Shown here one piece after another: positions 8,463 to 18,231 of a stretch of 64,000 nucleotides of DNA. How positions within the stretch are numbered: the first letter of the stretch is position 1; the number at the start of each line of letters is the position of its first letter. The notes under the pieces were generated by a model, which was given only the letters and a program-made list of their open reading frames with translations, ran no database searches and was not told the DNA's origin. Origin of the DNA: Prevotella sp. (GTDB lineage: Bacteria; Bacteroidota; Bacteroidia; Bacteroidales; Bacteroidaceae); the NCBI GenBank assembly GCA_017395215.1, contig JAFPVW010000128.1, positions 1 to 64,000 on the forward strand, given 5' to 3'. The position numbers were made by a program, and so were the translations under genes.

Positions 8463-9548
8463 ATGAAGAAGATATTTACTACACTCGCCATGACTGCTTT
8501 CGTCATGACCGGTTTTGCACAGCAGTATCAACAGTACTGGCGTGTAGAGTTTACTGTACCCGTAACAGGCAATGCATACGGCACTAACAACGCCGTTGCA
8601 GCCACCATGAAGGATAACTATACCTACTGCAACCCCGAGAATGAATATCTGGACTTCCAGGCTAACGGCAATCTCACTGCACGCGGAGAAGCTAACGCAA
8701 TGAGCTTCCGCACAACCACGGCGTCGGCTAATTCGTCATACTATTTGGAGAATGGGCGTCTTGTACAAGGAGGAGTTGTTCAAACTTATCCATATCTGGT
8801 AGATAAGATTAAGAGGATAACTGCTTACTCCATTCCCGTAGAAAAGGTCTCCCTGATTGACTCGATTCCCACTCGTGATGTAGTTTTCATCGGTAACAAT
8901 AAAACCTACCGAGCCTCAGACTTTACATTCAACCGCCTGCCTCGCAATGTGGCCGAGTTGAAAACCCTCATGGAGAATGCCGACGGCAGCCGCGTTGAAG
9001 CTACAAATAACCCCATGTTCATGGCAGCAGTAACATATCTCGTTGTGCCTCGTCTGCGTGATTGCAGTCAGGATTGCTGGGATATGCTGAACTACCTTTG
9101 GGGAGTACAGTATAGCCAGCTGAACACTATTGGTGTGTCTAACGGATCATTCCAAGACCAGTGCATCTCAAAATTCTCAGGCAATGGATGCAAGGATGGT
9201 AATGGTTTCTGGCTAACCAATAAACTGTATCAGCACTTTGCAGGAGCATCACCCTTAAACGAGTATTGCCCCGATGGAAAGAATCACGGTTATGATAATG
9301 GACCTTATAAGGTCCGTGTCGCCTGGGATACTGCATCGCCAATTATGCACTCTGGTCAGTTGAACACAGACATTGCACGTTTGCTTCTGTGGCCCAACCC
9401 TGATGCAACCGACAAGGCTGATATCTCTTTTGAAGAGATAGCCGCTCACATCGTACAAGTTCGTGCTACGAAAAAGAACGGATGGTTCATGCATGATGGT
9501 GAGAAGATTTACTTCCAGCAAGGTAAAGACCAAGTCGCCGACTTCTAA
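8463..9548 (+). CDS. Secreted hypothetical protein, 361 residues
   Basis: It has a signal peptide of about 19 residues (ending TGFAQ), then a soluble mixed-fold protein with several Cys residues in the middle (CSQDCWD near 200, C near 230, 236 and 261) that could form disulfides in the periplasm. No catalytic motif was recognised. It is the last gene of a three-gene secreted cluster and is followed by a strong terminator at 9576-9612, so the cluster probably ends here. Confidence 0.75.
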   Translation: MKKIFTTLAMTAFVMTGFAQQYQQYWRVEFTVPVTGNAYGTNNAVAATMKDNYTYCNPENEYLDFQANGNLTARGEANAMSFRTTTASANSSYYLENGRLVQGGVVQTYPYLVDKIKRITAYSIPVEKVSLIDSIPTRDVVFIGNNKTYRASDFTFNRLPRNVAELKTLMENADGSRVEATNNPMFMAAVTYLVVPRLRDCSQDCWDMLNYLWGVQYSQLNTIGVSNGSFQDQCISKFSGNGCKDGNGFWLTNKLYQHFAGASPLNEYCPDGKNHGYDNGPYKVRVAWDTASPIMHSGQLNTDIARLLLWPNPDATDKADISFEEIAAHIVQVRATKKNGWFMHDGEKIYFQQGKDQVADF

Positions 9549-9575
9549 GCCTTCTGTAACTGCAGTCATACTCCG

Positions 9576-9612
9576 ACGCCCCGGAACGGCCTCGCCGCTT
9601 CGGGGCGTTTTC
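9576..9612 (+). terminator. Rho-independent terminator
   Basis: ACGCCCCG pairs with CGGGGCGT around a C/G-rich loop and is followed by a TTTT tail. It lies 28 nt after the stop of the secreted gene ending at 9548. Confidence 0.85.
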
Positions 9613-9658
9613 GTGACATCAGCCATTGCAGCAGGAAAAAAGATTTTCCTGCTTTTCC

Positions 9659-9689
9659 TTTGCCAGTTCAGCGAAAAACCGTAAATTTG
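9659..9689 (+). promoter_or_regulatory. Consensus Bacteroidetes promoter
   Basis: TTTG at 9659-9662, a 19-nt spacer and TAAATTTG at 9682-9689. It drives the glycosyltransferase at 9716 and probably radC. Confidence 0.8.
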
Positions 9690-9715
9690 CAGCGTTAAAC
9701 CCGAATAAAAGCCAG

Positions 9716-10777
9716 ATGAGATACTCGTTTATCGTTCCCGTCTTTAACCGTCCAGACGAAGTGGGCGAACTGCTTGAGAGCCTGACGCGCCAGACGCTGA
9801 AGGACTTTGAGGTGATTATTGTTGAGGACGGGTCGTCGACACCATGCAAGGATGTGTGCGACAAGTACACCGCCAACCTCGACTTGCATTATTACCTGAA
9901 GGAGAACAGCGGACCCGGGCAGAGCCGTAACTACGGTGCGGAGCGGGCGCAGGGCGAGTGGCTCATCGTGCTCGATTCCGACGTGGTGCTGCCAGAAGGT
10001 TATTTGGCGGCAGTTGACGACTCGCTGAAAGCATATCCATGCGATGCCTGGGGCGGACCCGACGCGGCCCATGAGTCGTTCACACCCGTGCAGAAGGCCA
10101 TCAGCTACTCGATGACGTCGTTCTTCACCACCGGGGGCATCCGCGGCGGTTCTTCCACACAGCGCGGAGGACGACGGGGGGCTCTCGACAAGTTCTACCC
10201 CCGCTCCTTCAACATGGGCATCCGCCACGACGTCTACCAGCAGCTTGGCGGCTTCTCGAAGATGCGCTTCGGCGAGGACATCGACTTCTCGTACCGCATC
10301 GTCGAGAGTGGCCACAAGACTGCCCTCATCCCAGAAGCCTGGGTATGGCACAAGCGGCGCACCGACCTGAAGAAATTCTTCCGCCAGGTCTACAACAGCG
10401 GCATCGCTCGCATCAACCTCGAGAAGCGCCACCCCGGCACGCTGAAGCTCGTCCACCTGCTGCCAACGGTCTTCACCGTCGGCGTCATCGCCCTCATCCT
10501 GGTTTCTGCTGTCGGCCGTGCCCTGATGCACTACGTCGACCGCGACCAGTTCTACTGGATGTGCTTCGCCCCGTGGATACCTATTATATTATATAGCGTC
10601 ATCATCTTCATTGACTCCTCCATCAAGAACAAGAGTCTGAAGGTTGGCCTGCTCTCCGTTCCCGCAGCCTTCACCCAACTGATGGGTTACGGCTTCGGTT
10701 TCATTGAGTCGTGGTGGAAGCGCTGTATTCTGAAGAAAGACGAATTTACGGCCTTCGAGAAAAACTTCTACAAATGA
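9716..10777 (+). CDS. Family 2 glycosyltransferase, membrane-bound
   Basis: A 353-residue GT2 enzyme. The GT-A fold starts at residue 1 with FIVPVFNRPDEV. It shows VEDGSS, the metal-binding DSD (VLDSDV) and an EDIDFSYR acceptor-side motif. Two to three hydrophobic helices occupy about residues 245-330, so the enzyme is inner-membrane associated with a cytoplasmic active site. It probably adds a sugar to a lipid-linked or envelope glycan; the substrate cannot be told. The ATG at 9716 was chosen because it follows the promoter and gives the canonical N-terminus. Its stop overlaps the radC start (ATGA). Confidence 0.88.
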   Translation: MRYSFIVPVFNRPDEVGELLESLTRQTLKDFEVIIVEDGSSTPCKDVCDKYTANLDLHYYLKENSGPGQSRNYGAERAQGEWLIVLDSDVVLPEGYLAAVDDSLKAYPCDAWGGPDAAHESFTPVQKAISYSMTSFFTTGGIRGGSSTQRGGRRGALDKFYPRSFNMGIRHDVYQQLGGFSKMRFGEDIDFSYRIVESGHKTALIPEAWVWHKRRTDLKKFFRQVYNSGIARINLEKRHPGTLKLVHLLPTVFTVGVIALILVSAVGRALMHYVDRDQFYWMCFAPWIPIILYSVIIFIDSSIKNKSLKVGLLSVPAAFTQLMGYGFGFIESWWKRCILKKDEFTAFEKNFYK

Positions 10778-11463
10778 GTGAGAAACTGACCATCGCCCAC
10801 TGGTCGGAGGATGACCAGCCGCGCGAGAAACTTCGCGACAAGGGACCGCAGGCACTCAGCAATGCCGAACTGCTGGCCATACTCATCGGTTCCGGCACAC
10901 CAGGCGTGAATGCCGTCGAACTGATGCAGACTGTCCTGAACGGCTCTAACAACAACCTGAACACGCTGGGAAAGAAAACCATCCGCGACCTATGCGAGTT
11001 TAAGGGCATCGGCGAGGCCAAGGCCATCACCATCCTCGCCGCCTGCGAACTGGGCAAACGGCGGCAGATGGAGAGCGCCGAAGAGCGCCCCGACATCGGT
11101 ACGGCCACCCGCATCTATAACCTGATGCACCCGGTGCTGCAAGATCTCGACGTCGAAGAGTTCTGGCTGCTGCTGATGAACCAGAACTACCGGCTCATCA
11201 AGAAAGTGCGTATCTCACATGGCGGCATCTCGGAGGTCAGCGTCGACGTGCGCATCATCATACGCGAGGCCGTGCTCTCGAATGCCACCATCCTCGCCGT
11301 CTGCCACAACCACCCTTCAGGCAGCCTTAAACCCAGCAAAGCCGACGACCAGCTGACGCTGACCATCAAGCGCGCCTGCGATGTGATGCGCCTGCACCTC
11401 CTTGACCACGTTATTGTGACCGACGGACAATACTTTTCCTACCACGAGCAAGGAAAATTATAG
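10774..11463 (+). CDS. radC: RadC family JAB/MPN protein
   Basis: A 229-residue protein. The N-terminal half carries helix-hairpin-helix elements (FKGIGEAKAITILAACELG). The C-terminal JAB/MPN domain has the metal-binding HNHPSGSLKPSKAD signature. The family is named RadC from an old repair assignment, but its activity is still unclear. It starts inside the stop of the upstream glycosyltransferase, suggesting translational coupling. Confidence 0.92.
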   Translation: MSEKLTIAHWSEDDQPREKLRDKGPQALSNAELLAILIGSGTPGVNAVELMQTVLNGSNNNLNTLGKKTIRDLCEFKGIGEAKAITILAACELGKRRQMESAEERPDIGTATRIYNLMHPVLQDLDVEEFWLLLMNQNYRLIKKVRISHGGISEVSVDVRIIIREAVLSNATILAVCHNHPSGSLKPSKADDQLTLTIKRACDVMRLHLLDHVIVTDGQYFSYHEQGKL

Positions 11464-11513
11464 TATTTAACCTTATTTAACCCTTTTGCTAGGCTTTGTA
11501 TTGTTTTTTTTCC

Positions 11514-11521
11514 TATCTTTG
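11514..11521 (+). promoter_or_regulatory. -7 box upstream of the OmpA operon
   Basis: TATCTTTG, an exact -7 match, 28 nt before the OmpA ATG at 11550. The surrounding T-rich region has TTTG elements but not at the ideal spacing. Confidence 0.55.
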
Positions 11522-11549
11522 CGGAAAAGAATTAAAAGTTGTTACCAAC

Positions 11550-12713
11550 ATGAAAAGAGGTTTATGTAAAAACACGCTCCTGGTGCTACTTCTTTTATGT
11601 AGCACGAACATTTTCTCACAACAGTCTCAAAGGCCCGTCCGAGAACTCATCGCCCCTGCCGTCGATTTCTTCGTACCCCACTGGTACGTCAGTCTGCATG
11701 CTGGCGGTGCCTACGACATCGGCGAGGCCAAGTTTGCCGACCTATTATCGCCAGCGCTACAAGCTACCATCGGCTACGAGTTCAACGAATTCGTCGGGGC
11801 GAGACTGGGGGTGAGCGGCCTTTGGGCACGAAACGACTACGCCTACCCCCAGGCCAAGTACAAATGGAACTTCGTACAGCCTGCCATCGATGTCAAGGCC
11901 AACCTGACGAACATCTTCTTCGGGCGCGACATTGAGCGCGTTTTCGACATCTACGCATTTCTCGGCGGAGGCGTGGCACTGAGCTACAATAACGACGACG
12001 CCGAGAAAGCCGACCAGCGATTCGGCATCGACTTCCAGAAGCTGTGGAGCGGGCACCGGTGGAATCCCGTCGTCCGTGGCGGCTTAGGCGCAGATTTCTG
12101 GATGAACGACAACATCGCCCTCAGCGTCGAGGGCAACGTCAATATGCTGCCCGACCACTTCAACTCGAAGCTGGGCAAGCACGACAACCGCGACTGGCAC
12201 ATCAACGCACTGGTTGGCGTCAGGATCAATCTCGGTCCGAGCTATGGCATCACCGAGCCGCAGTACCGCGAAATCCCGCAGCCCGTACCCGTCGTGGAGC
12301 CGCCTGTGGAAGAGCCGAAGACGGTGCTTCAGGATGAGGACATGGTGGCGCTGGTGGAGAACGTGCAGTTTGAGCTGAACAAGAGTGTCATCCGCAGCAG
12401 TGAGTATGCAAAGATCATGCGTGTGATACAGTACCTCAACAACCATCCGCAGGCACATGTCGAGCTGACAGGTTTTGCCGACAAGCTGACGGGTAATGCC
12501 ACTATCAACCAGCGCCTGTCGGTAGAGCGCGCACAGGCCGTGGCACAGTTCATCAGCGACCGTGGCATCAGCAGCAGCCGCATCAGCCGTTACGCCAAGG
12601 GCGACCGCGTACAGCCGTTCCAGGTCAATGAGGACAACCGCGTCACCATCTGTATCGTCATTGACGAGGGCCTGACCAAGGAAGTACAGGAATTAAGAGA
12701 GTCAATAAAATAA
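11550..12713 (+). CDS. OmpA family outer membrane protein
   Basis: A 387-residue protein with a signal peptide (about 1-24), an N-terminal outer-membrane beta-barrel (about 45-235), a proline-rich linker (PVPVVEPPVEEP) and a C-terminal OmpA/MotB domain (about 265-375) that binds peptidoglycan. The linker and domain order are typical of Bacteroidetes OmpA-like porins that tether the outer membrane to the wall. It heads a compact gene run with two collagen-like lipoproteins 15 and 17 nt apart, so these may assemble at the same surface site (inference). The start is the ATG at 11550; the upstream in-frame extension has no signal sequence. Confidence 0.9.
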   Translation: MKRGLCKNTLLVLLLLCSTNIFSQQSQRPVRELIAPAVDFFVPHWYVSLHAGGAYDIGEAKFADLLSPALQATIGYEFNEFVGARLGVSGLWARNDYAYPQAKYKWNFVQPAIDVKANLTNIFFGRDIERVFDIYAFLGGGVALSYNNDDAEKADQRFGIDFQKLWSGHRWNPVVRGGLGADFWMNDNIALSVEGNVNMLPDHFNSKLGKHDNRDWHINALVGVRINLGPSYGITEPQYREIPQPVPVVEPPVEEPKTVLQDEDMVALVENVQFELNKSVIRSSEYAKIMRVIQYLNNHPQAHVELTGFADKLTGNATINQRLSVERAQAVAQFISDRGISSSRISRYAKGDRVQPFQVNEDNRVTICIVIDEGLTKEVQELRESIK

Positions 12714-12728
12714 AAAAGCAAACGAAAT

Positions 12729-14105
12729 ATGAAAACACTCAAGTCAATTGTGCTCGCTGCCATGACAATTCTGGCCGGAGCTGCTACAACATCGTGTACT
12801 GACTATCAGGACGAAATCAACGCCCTCGACACCCGCGTCACATACGTTGAAAGCCTGGTCAGCCAGACTAACAAGGACATCTCGAATCTGAAGAAAGTTG
12901 TCACGGCCTGGGCTGACGGCTGGTATATCGAGAACATGGCCTATCTCCCCATCGACGACGGTGGAGGCTATGCCATCAACTTCCGCAAAGACCTGTTCGA
13001 CGCAATAACAGGCGACAGCGTACCTGGAAAGACCCAGCGTATGGCCGCCATCGTACATGACGGTGAGAAGGGCGACCAAGGCGAAAAGGGTGACCAGGGT
13101 GTAAAGGGCGACCAAGGCGAGAAGGGCGACCAAGGCGAAAAGGGCGACCAAGGCGAAAAGGGCGACCAAGGCGAAAAGGGCGACCAAGGCGAAAAGGGCG
13201 ACCAAGGCGAAAAGGGTGACCAGGGCGAAAAGGGCGACCAAGGCGTGAAGGGCGACCAGGGCGAAAAGGGCGACCAAGGCGAGAAGGGCGACCAAGGCGA
13301 AAAGGGCGACCAGGGCGAAAAGGGTGACCAGGGCGAAAAGGGCGACCAAGGCGAAAAGGGCGACCAAGGCGAAAAGGGTGACCAAGGCGAAAAGGGCGAC
13401 CAAGGCGAGAAGGGCGACCAGGGCGAGAAGGGCGACCAGGGCGAGAAGGGCGACCAAGGCGAGAAGGGCGACCAGGGCGAAAAGGGCGACCAAGGCGAGA
13501 AGGGCGACCAGGGCGTGAAGGGCGACCAAGGTGAGAAGGGCGACCAGGGCGAGAAGGGCGACCAAGGCGTGAAGGGCGACCAGGGCGAGAAGGGCGAAAA
13601 AGGTGAGGCTGGTACAGCCCCGCTGATTTCTGTCGGTCTGAACCCCAGCAACCCCAGCGACACCAATGTTTACTGGTTCGTCAACGGCAAGCCCCTGACC
13701 ATTACCAACGTCCTCGGACAGACCGTCATGATACGTGCCAACGGTAAGGATGGCGAAAAGGGCGACGACGGCATCTCGCCAGAGCTGCGCATCACCGACG
13801 AGGGCTACTGGCAGATCTCCATCGACGGCGGAGTTGTCTGGAACTACATCTACTCCTCTGACGGCACAGCCATCGCCGCCACCGGCCCCAAGGGCGACAA
13901 GGGCGACAAGGGCGACCAAGGCGTGAAGGGCGACCAGGGCGAGAAGGGCGACCAGGGCGAGCAGGGCGAAAAGGGCTCCGACGCCATCAACATGTTCAAG
14001 GAAATCAGACCTATCGTGGGTGAGGACGGCATTACGCTGAGGGAAGTCACATTCGTGCTGAACAACGGATGGGCATTCACCATTCCTGCCTACGCCAGCA
14101 AATAA
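12729..14105 (+). CDS. Collagen-like repeat lipoprotein 1
   Basis: A 458-residue protein with a lipobox (TTSC, Cys about residue 23). A coiled-coil segment follows (about 25-60), then a DUF4988-like region with GYAI (about 60-110). An uninterrupted rod of 61 Gly-X-Y triplets comes next (residues 112-294), mostly GDQGEK with some GVK. Then there is a beta-rich domain (about 295-385), a short rod of 11 triplets and a C-terminal tip. Lys in Y followed by Gly-Asp/Glu is a known triple-helix-stabilising arrangement and suits a bacterium without hydroxyproline. It is likely an outer-membrane lipoprotein that trimerises through the coiled coil and projects a rod. Its paralogue follows 17 nt downstream. 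Confidence 0.85.
   Translation: MKTLKSIVLAAMTILAGAATTSCTDYQDEINALDTRVTYVESLVSQTNKDISNLKKVVTAWADGWYIENMAYLPIDDGGGYAINFRKDLFDAITGDSVPGKTQRMAAIVHDGEKGDQGEKGDQGVKGDQGEKGDQGEKGDQGEKGDQGEKGDQGEKGDQGEKGDQGEKGDQGVKGDQGEKGDQGEKGDQGEKGDQGEKGDQGEKGDQGEKGDQGEKGDQGEKGDQGEKGDQGEKGDQGEKGDQGEKGDQGEKGDQGEKGDQGVKGDQGEKGDQGEKGDQGVKGDQGEKGEKGEAGTAPLISVGLNPSNPSDTNVYWFVNGKPLTITNVLGQTVMIRANGKDGEKGDDGISPELRITDEGYWQISIDGGVVWNYIYSSDGTAIAATGPKGDKGDKGDQGVKGDQGEKGDQGEQGEKGSDAINMFKEIRPIVGEDGITLREVTFVLNNGWAFTIPAYASK
13062..13610 (+). repeat. 18-bp coding array for Gly-X-Y rod 1
   Basis: 549 bp in frame with 18-bp units close to GGCGACCAAGGCGAAAAG, varying mainly at wobble positions (CAA/CAG, GAA/GAG) or GTG for GAA. The high identity makes slippage or unequal recombination likely to change rod length in whole triplets. 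Confidence 0.95.
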
Positions 14106-14122
14106 CAAAACAGAACGGCAAC

Positions 14123-15412
<1,290 letters not shown>

Positions 15413-15413
15413 T

Positions 15414-15734
15414 ATGACACAACAGGAAAGGACACGACTCGAGGGGCGCATCGTCGACGTACTGAAAACCGTCTACGACCCCGAGATACCTGTCAACATC
15501 TTCGACCTGGGCATGATCTACAAAATCGACGTCAGGGATGACGCAACCGTGGAACTGGACATGACGTTTACCGCCCCAAACTGTCCTGCCGCCGACTACA
15601 TCCTTGAGGACGTCCGCACCAAAGTCGAAGGTGTTGACGGCATTCGCGGTGCCAATGTCAACCTGGTTTTTGAGCCAGCCTGGGATCAGTCAATGATGAC
15701 TGAAGAAGCAAGAGTGGAATTAGGATTCGACTAA
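15414..15734 (+). CDS. DUF59/MIP18-type Fe-S assembly factor
   Basis: A 106-residue single-domain DUF59 protein with the family core VYDPEIPVNIFDLGMIY and a conserved Cys in TAPNCPAAD. SufT and PaaD-like members assist iron-sulfur cluster maturation; the exact client here is unknown. The start is 1 nt after the collagen-like gene and the stop directly abuts lpxH, so it is in the middle of a tight operon. The ATG at 15414 matches the family N-terminus better than the longer frame, which begins inside the upstream gene. Confidence 0.9.
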   Translation: MTQQERTRLEGRIVDVLKTVYDPEIPVNIFDLGMIYKIDVRDDATVELDMTFTAPNCPAADYILEDVRTKVEGVDGIRGANVNLVFEPAWDQSMMTEEARVELGFD

Positions 15735-16499
15735 ATGAAGAACATCTACTTCCTCAGCGACGCACATTTGGGGTCGTGGGCCATCGACCACGGCCGGATG
15801 CAGGAGCGGAGGCTCGTGCGCTTCCTCGACAGCATCAAGACCAAAGCGGCTGCCGTCTACCTGTTGGGCGACATGTTCGACTTCTGGTACGAGTACCGCT
15901 ACGTCGTGCCCAAGGGCTATACCCGCTTCCTCGGCAAGCTGTCGGAGCTGACCGATCTGGGCGTCGAGGTTCACTACTTCACCGGCAACCACGACATCTG
16001 GGCCTACGAGTATTTAGAGAAAGAGTGTGGCGTCATCCTGCACAAAAAGCCGCTCACCACTGAAATCTACGGCAAGATTTTCTTCATGGCCCACGGCGAC
16101 GGACTGGGCGACCCGAACCGCTCGTTCAAGCTTATCAGGTGGATTTTCCACAACCGCACGTGCCAGTGGCTCTTCTCCGCCCTACATCCCCGCTGGGGCA
16201 TCTGGTTCGGTCAGACCTGGGCCAAGCACTCGCGCCGCAAGCATGAGGCCGACGGTCCGCCGACATATATGGGCGAGGACCGCGAGCACCTGATACTTTA
16301 CACCAAGCGCTACATACAGTACCACTCCAACGTCGACTACTTCATCTACGGCCACCGCCACATCGAGGTCGACCTGCAACTTACAAAGAAGGCCCGCTTG
16401 ATAATACTCGGCGACTGGATTAGCCAGTTCTCCTATGTTGTCTACGACGGCGAGCACATGTTCATGTCGCAGTACATCGAGGGCGAAAGCATCTTGTAA
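15735..16499 (+). CDS. lpxH: UDP-2,3-diacylglucosamine diphosphatase
   Basis: Hydrolyses UDP-2,3-diacylglucosamine to lipid X and UMP in lipid A synthesis at the cytoplasmic face of the inner membrane. The 254 residues carry the calcineurin-type metal motifs in order: SDAHLG, LGDMFDFW, GNHDIW, AHGDG and YGHRH. The length is usual for LpxH. It begins immediately after the DUF59 stop, without a gap. Confidence 0.9.
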   Translation: MKNIYFLSDAHLGSWAIDHGRMQERRLVRFLDSIKTKAAAVYLLGDMFDFWYEYRYVVPKGYTRFLGKLSELTDLGVEVHYFTGNHDIWAYEYLEKECGVILHKKPLTTEIYGKIFFMAHGDGLGDPNRSFKLIRWIFHNRTCQWLFSALHPRWGIWFGQTWAKHSRRKHEADGPPTYMGEDREHLILYTKRYIQYHSNVDYFIYGHRHIEVDLQLTKKARLIILGDWISQFSYVVYDGEHMFMSQYIEGESIL

Positions 16500-16526
16500 G
16501 ATTACTAACCAATACGCTATGAGAAA

Positions 16527-17219
16527 ATGAAAAAGACAATCCTTACCTTTATCGCGACCTCGGCCATGACGGCCTCTCTTTCTGCCTGCGGTAACGCACT
16601 GTCGACCATTAACAGTGCCATGTACGACATCAACAGCGCACAATATACAATTGGCCACGTAGCCTCAACCGTTGGCTCCATCACTGGCTCCAACAGCGGC
16701 AGCAACAGCACATACAACACCCCGCGACAGACAACTGCCCAGACCACAGCCGCCAGCACCGCTGCACGTCCGGCCACAACCACCACACGCTCCGTCTCGA
16801 CCACTACGGCCACAACACAGCCTGCCACCACAACGGTTTCCCGCCCCGCCACGACGGCATCGTTTGCCAGCAGCGGCATGGACCTCTACGTCAGCGGCTC
16901 GCGCAAGGGCGAGATTCGCTCCAATGGCGATGTCTATATCGGCGGCACGCGCAAGGGCGAGTTCCGCTCCAACGGCGACATCTATGTCAACGGTTCGCGC
17001 AAGGGTGAGCTGCGCTCCAACGGCGATGTCTACAAGGACGGCCGACGCGTCGGCGAGATTCGCTCAAACGGTGACATCTACGAGGACGGCCGGCGCGTTG
17101 GCGAGGTCCGCTCCAACGGCGATGTATATAAAAATGGCTCGCGCGTAGGCGAGGCCCGCAACATGAGCAACCGCAGCTGGGTTGCCGCTGTTTATTTCTT
17201 TGGCTTCTTCAGCCTGTAG
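16527..17219 (+). CDS. Lipoprotein with 14-residue repeats
   Basis: A 230-residue protein with a lipobox (LSAC, Cys about 21). A Thr/Ser/Pro-rich low-complexity linker follows (about 50-110), then six tandem repeats of about 14 residues with the pattern GSRKGEIRSNGDVY (about 118-210), and a short hydrophobic C-terminus. The repeats alternate turns and strands and are strongly basic/polar, suggesting a small beta-solenoid or fan-like structure. Similar short G-x-I/V-R-x-N-G-x-V/I repeats occur in proteins of unknown function. It is likely outer-membrane anchored; no substrate can be inferred. Confidence 0.75.
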   Translation: MKKTILTFIATSAMTASLSACGNALSTINSAMYDINSAQYTIGHVASTVGSITGSNSGSNSTYNTPRQTTAQTTAASTAARPATTTTRSVSTTTATTQPATTTVSRPATTASFASSGMDLYVSGSRKGEIRSNGDVYIGGTRKGEFRSNGDIYVNGSRKGELRSNGDVYKDGRRVGEIRSNGDIYEDGRRVGEVRSNGDVYKNGSRVGEARNMSNRSWVAAVYFFGFFSL

Positions 17220-17284
17220 TTCCTGGTGGAAACCTGAAATAAGGCTAAGACGTGCTAATTCTGCTTAATTTGGCTGCTGAGAAG

Positions 17285-17315
17285 TTGGCAGTGCAGGGCT
17301 TTTTGCGTATTTTTG
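17285..17315 (+). promoter_or_regulatory. Promoter immediately before the 17320 gene
   Basis: TTG at 17285-17287, a 20-nt spacer and TATTTTTG at 17308-17315. The start codon is only 4 nt past the -7 box, so the transcript is expected to begin at or next to the AUG. Confidence 0.75.
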
Positions 17316-17319
17316 CACC

Positions 17320-17808
17320 ATGCAAAGACTGTACTTGGCTATCTTCTTCGCCGCATTGTGTATCACGGCCAGCGGTCAGCGGCGTCTCATCGTGGTCGAC
17401 GTTGAGACGCGCGTGCCCATCCGTGGCGTCAATGTCGTGAGCAGCCGTCACCGTACCGACACCACCGACTGGCAGGGTCTGGTCACCATACCCGACACAT
17501 GCCGCTCGCTGTCGTTCTCGCACGTGAAGTACGAGAGCCGCCTGCTGAACGTCAGCGAGGTGAAGGATACCGTGTTTCTGATTTCGAAGCTGATGGGACT
17601 GCCCGAAGTGACCGTCTACGGCCAGGACCTGGGCGAGGACAAGCTGAAGGAGCTGAAGAAGCAGATGCGCATCAACAAGACCGAGGCACAGCTGGCTGCC
17701 GCCAATCCTGCCGGGGGCTTCAACATTCTGGGGCTTATCCAGAAGTTTGTGAAGCGCCGCAAGGAGAGCAAGAAGGAGCGCTTCCTCCGGATGCTGGAGG
17801 AGTATTAG
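17320..17808 (+). CDS. Secreted CarboxypepD_reg-like protein
   Basis: A 162-residue protein with a signal peptide (about 1-19). A single beta-sandwich of the carboxypeptidase-regulatory-like type follows (about 20-95: VDVETRVPIRGVNVVS, then TDWQGLVTIP), the same module found at the N-terminus of many TonB receptors. The C-terminal part is basic and helical. It stands alone rather than fused to a barrel. It is probably periplasmic; its function is unknown. The -7 box lies 4 nt before its ATG. Confidence 0.75.
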   Translation: MQRLYLAIFFAALCITASGQRRLIVVDVETRVPIRGVNVVSSRHRTDTTDWQGLVTIPDTCRSLSFSHVKYESRLLNVSEVKDTVFLISKLMGLPEVTVYGQDLGEDKLKELKKQMRINKTEAQLAAANPAGGFNILGLIQKFVKRRKESKKERFLRMLEEY

Positions 17809-17871
17809 ACTCCAGATCAGTCATTTGAAGTTTTTGGTACGGAAAAACACTGGTCAACACGTTTTTTTAAT

Positions 17872-18140
17872 ATCCGTCATTCCGTCACTTTCGCCATATC
17901 TTCCTCATGCTGAGCGTGTTACGTGGTGACGGATAATGGTGACGGGTGACGGATGACTATATGCTCCGACGGTTGTAATGATTCACGGGCGGTGAACAAT
18001 GATTCACCGCCCGTGAACCTTTGGCACAGAGGCTTGGCGCACGGGCATGCGCCGTGCATCCGTCATCCGTCACCATTATCCGTCACCACGTATCCACTTG
18101 ATTATCTGACGCTTACACGGATGTGACGGATATGACGGAT
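17872..18140. repeat. Triply nested palindromic element
   Basis: The outer arms (17872-17888 and 18123-18140) match except for one indel. The middle arms are 36 nt each (17920-17955 and 18057-18092) with one mismatch. An inner perfect 15-bp hairpin is at 17982-17996/18003-18017, and a further small palindrome (GCACGGGC/GCCGTGC) is near 18040-18057. The arms are built from repeated GTGACGGAT units. It fills the 423-nt gap between two convergent genes. No ORF is supported. Confidence 0.85.
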
Positions 18141-18231
18141 TTTACATTTTTATATTTGTTATATTGGCGGCAGATTTTGGACTCTTTCGAGCCTAATGTC
18201 CGATTGGGGTTAAAAGGGTAAAAAGGTTCGG

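Noticed and set aside
13062..13610. Regular repeat array that might be taken for CRISPR
   Set aside because: Units are directly adjacent 18-mers without spacers and encode Gly-X-Y triplets; no cas genes are present.
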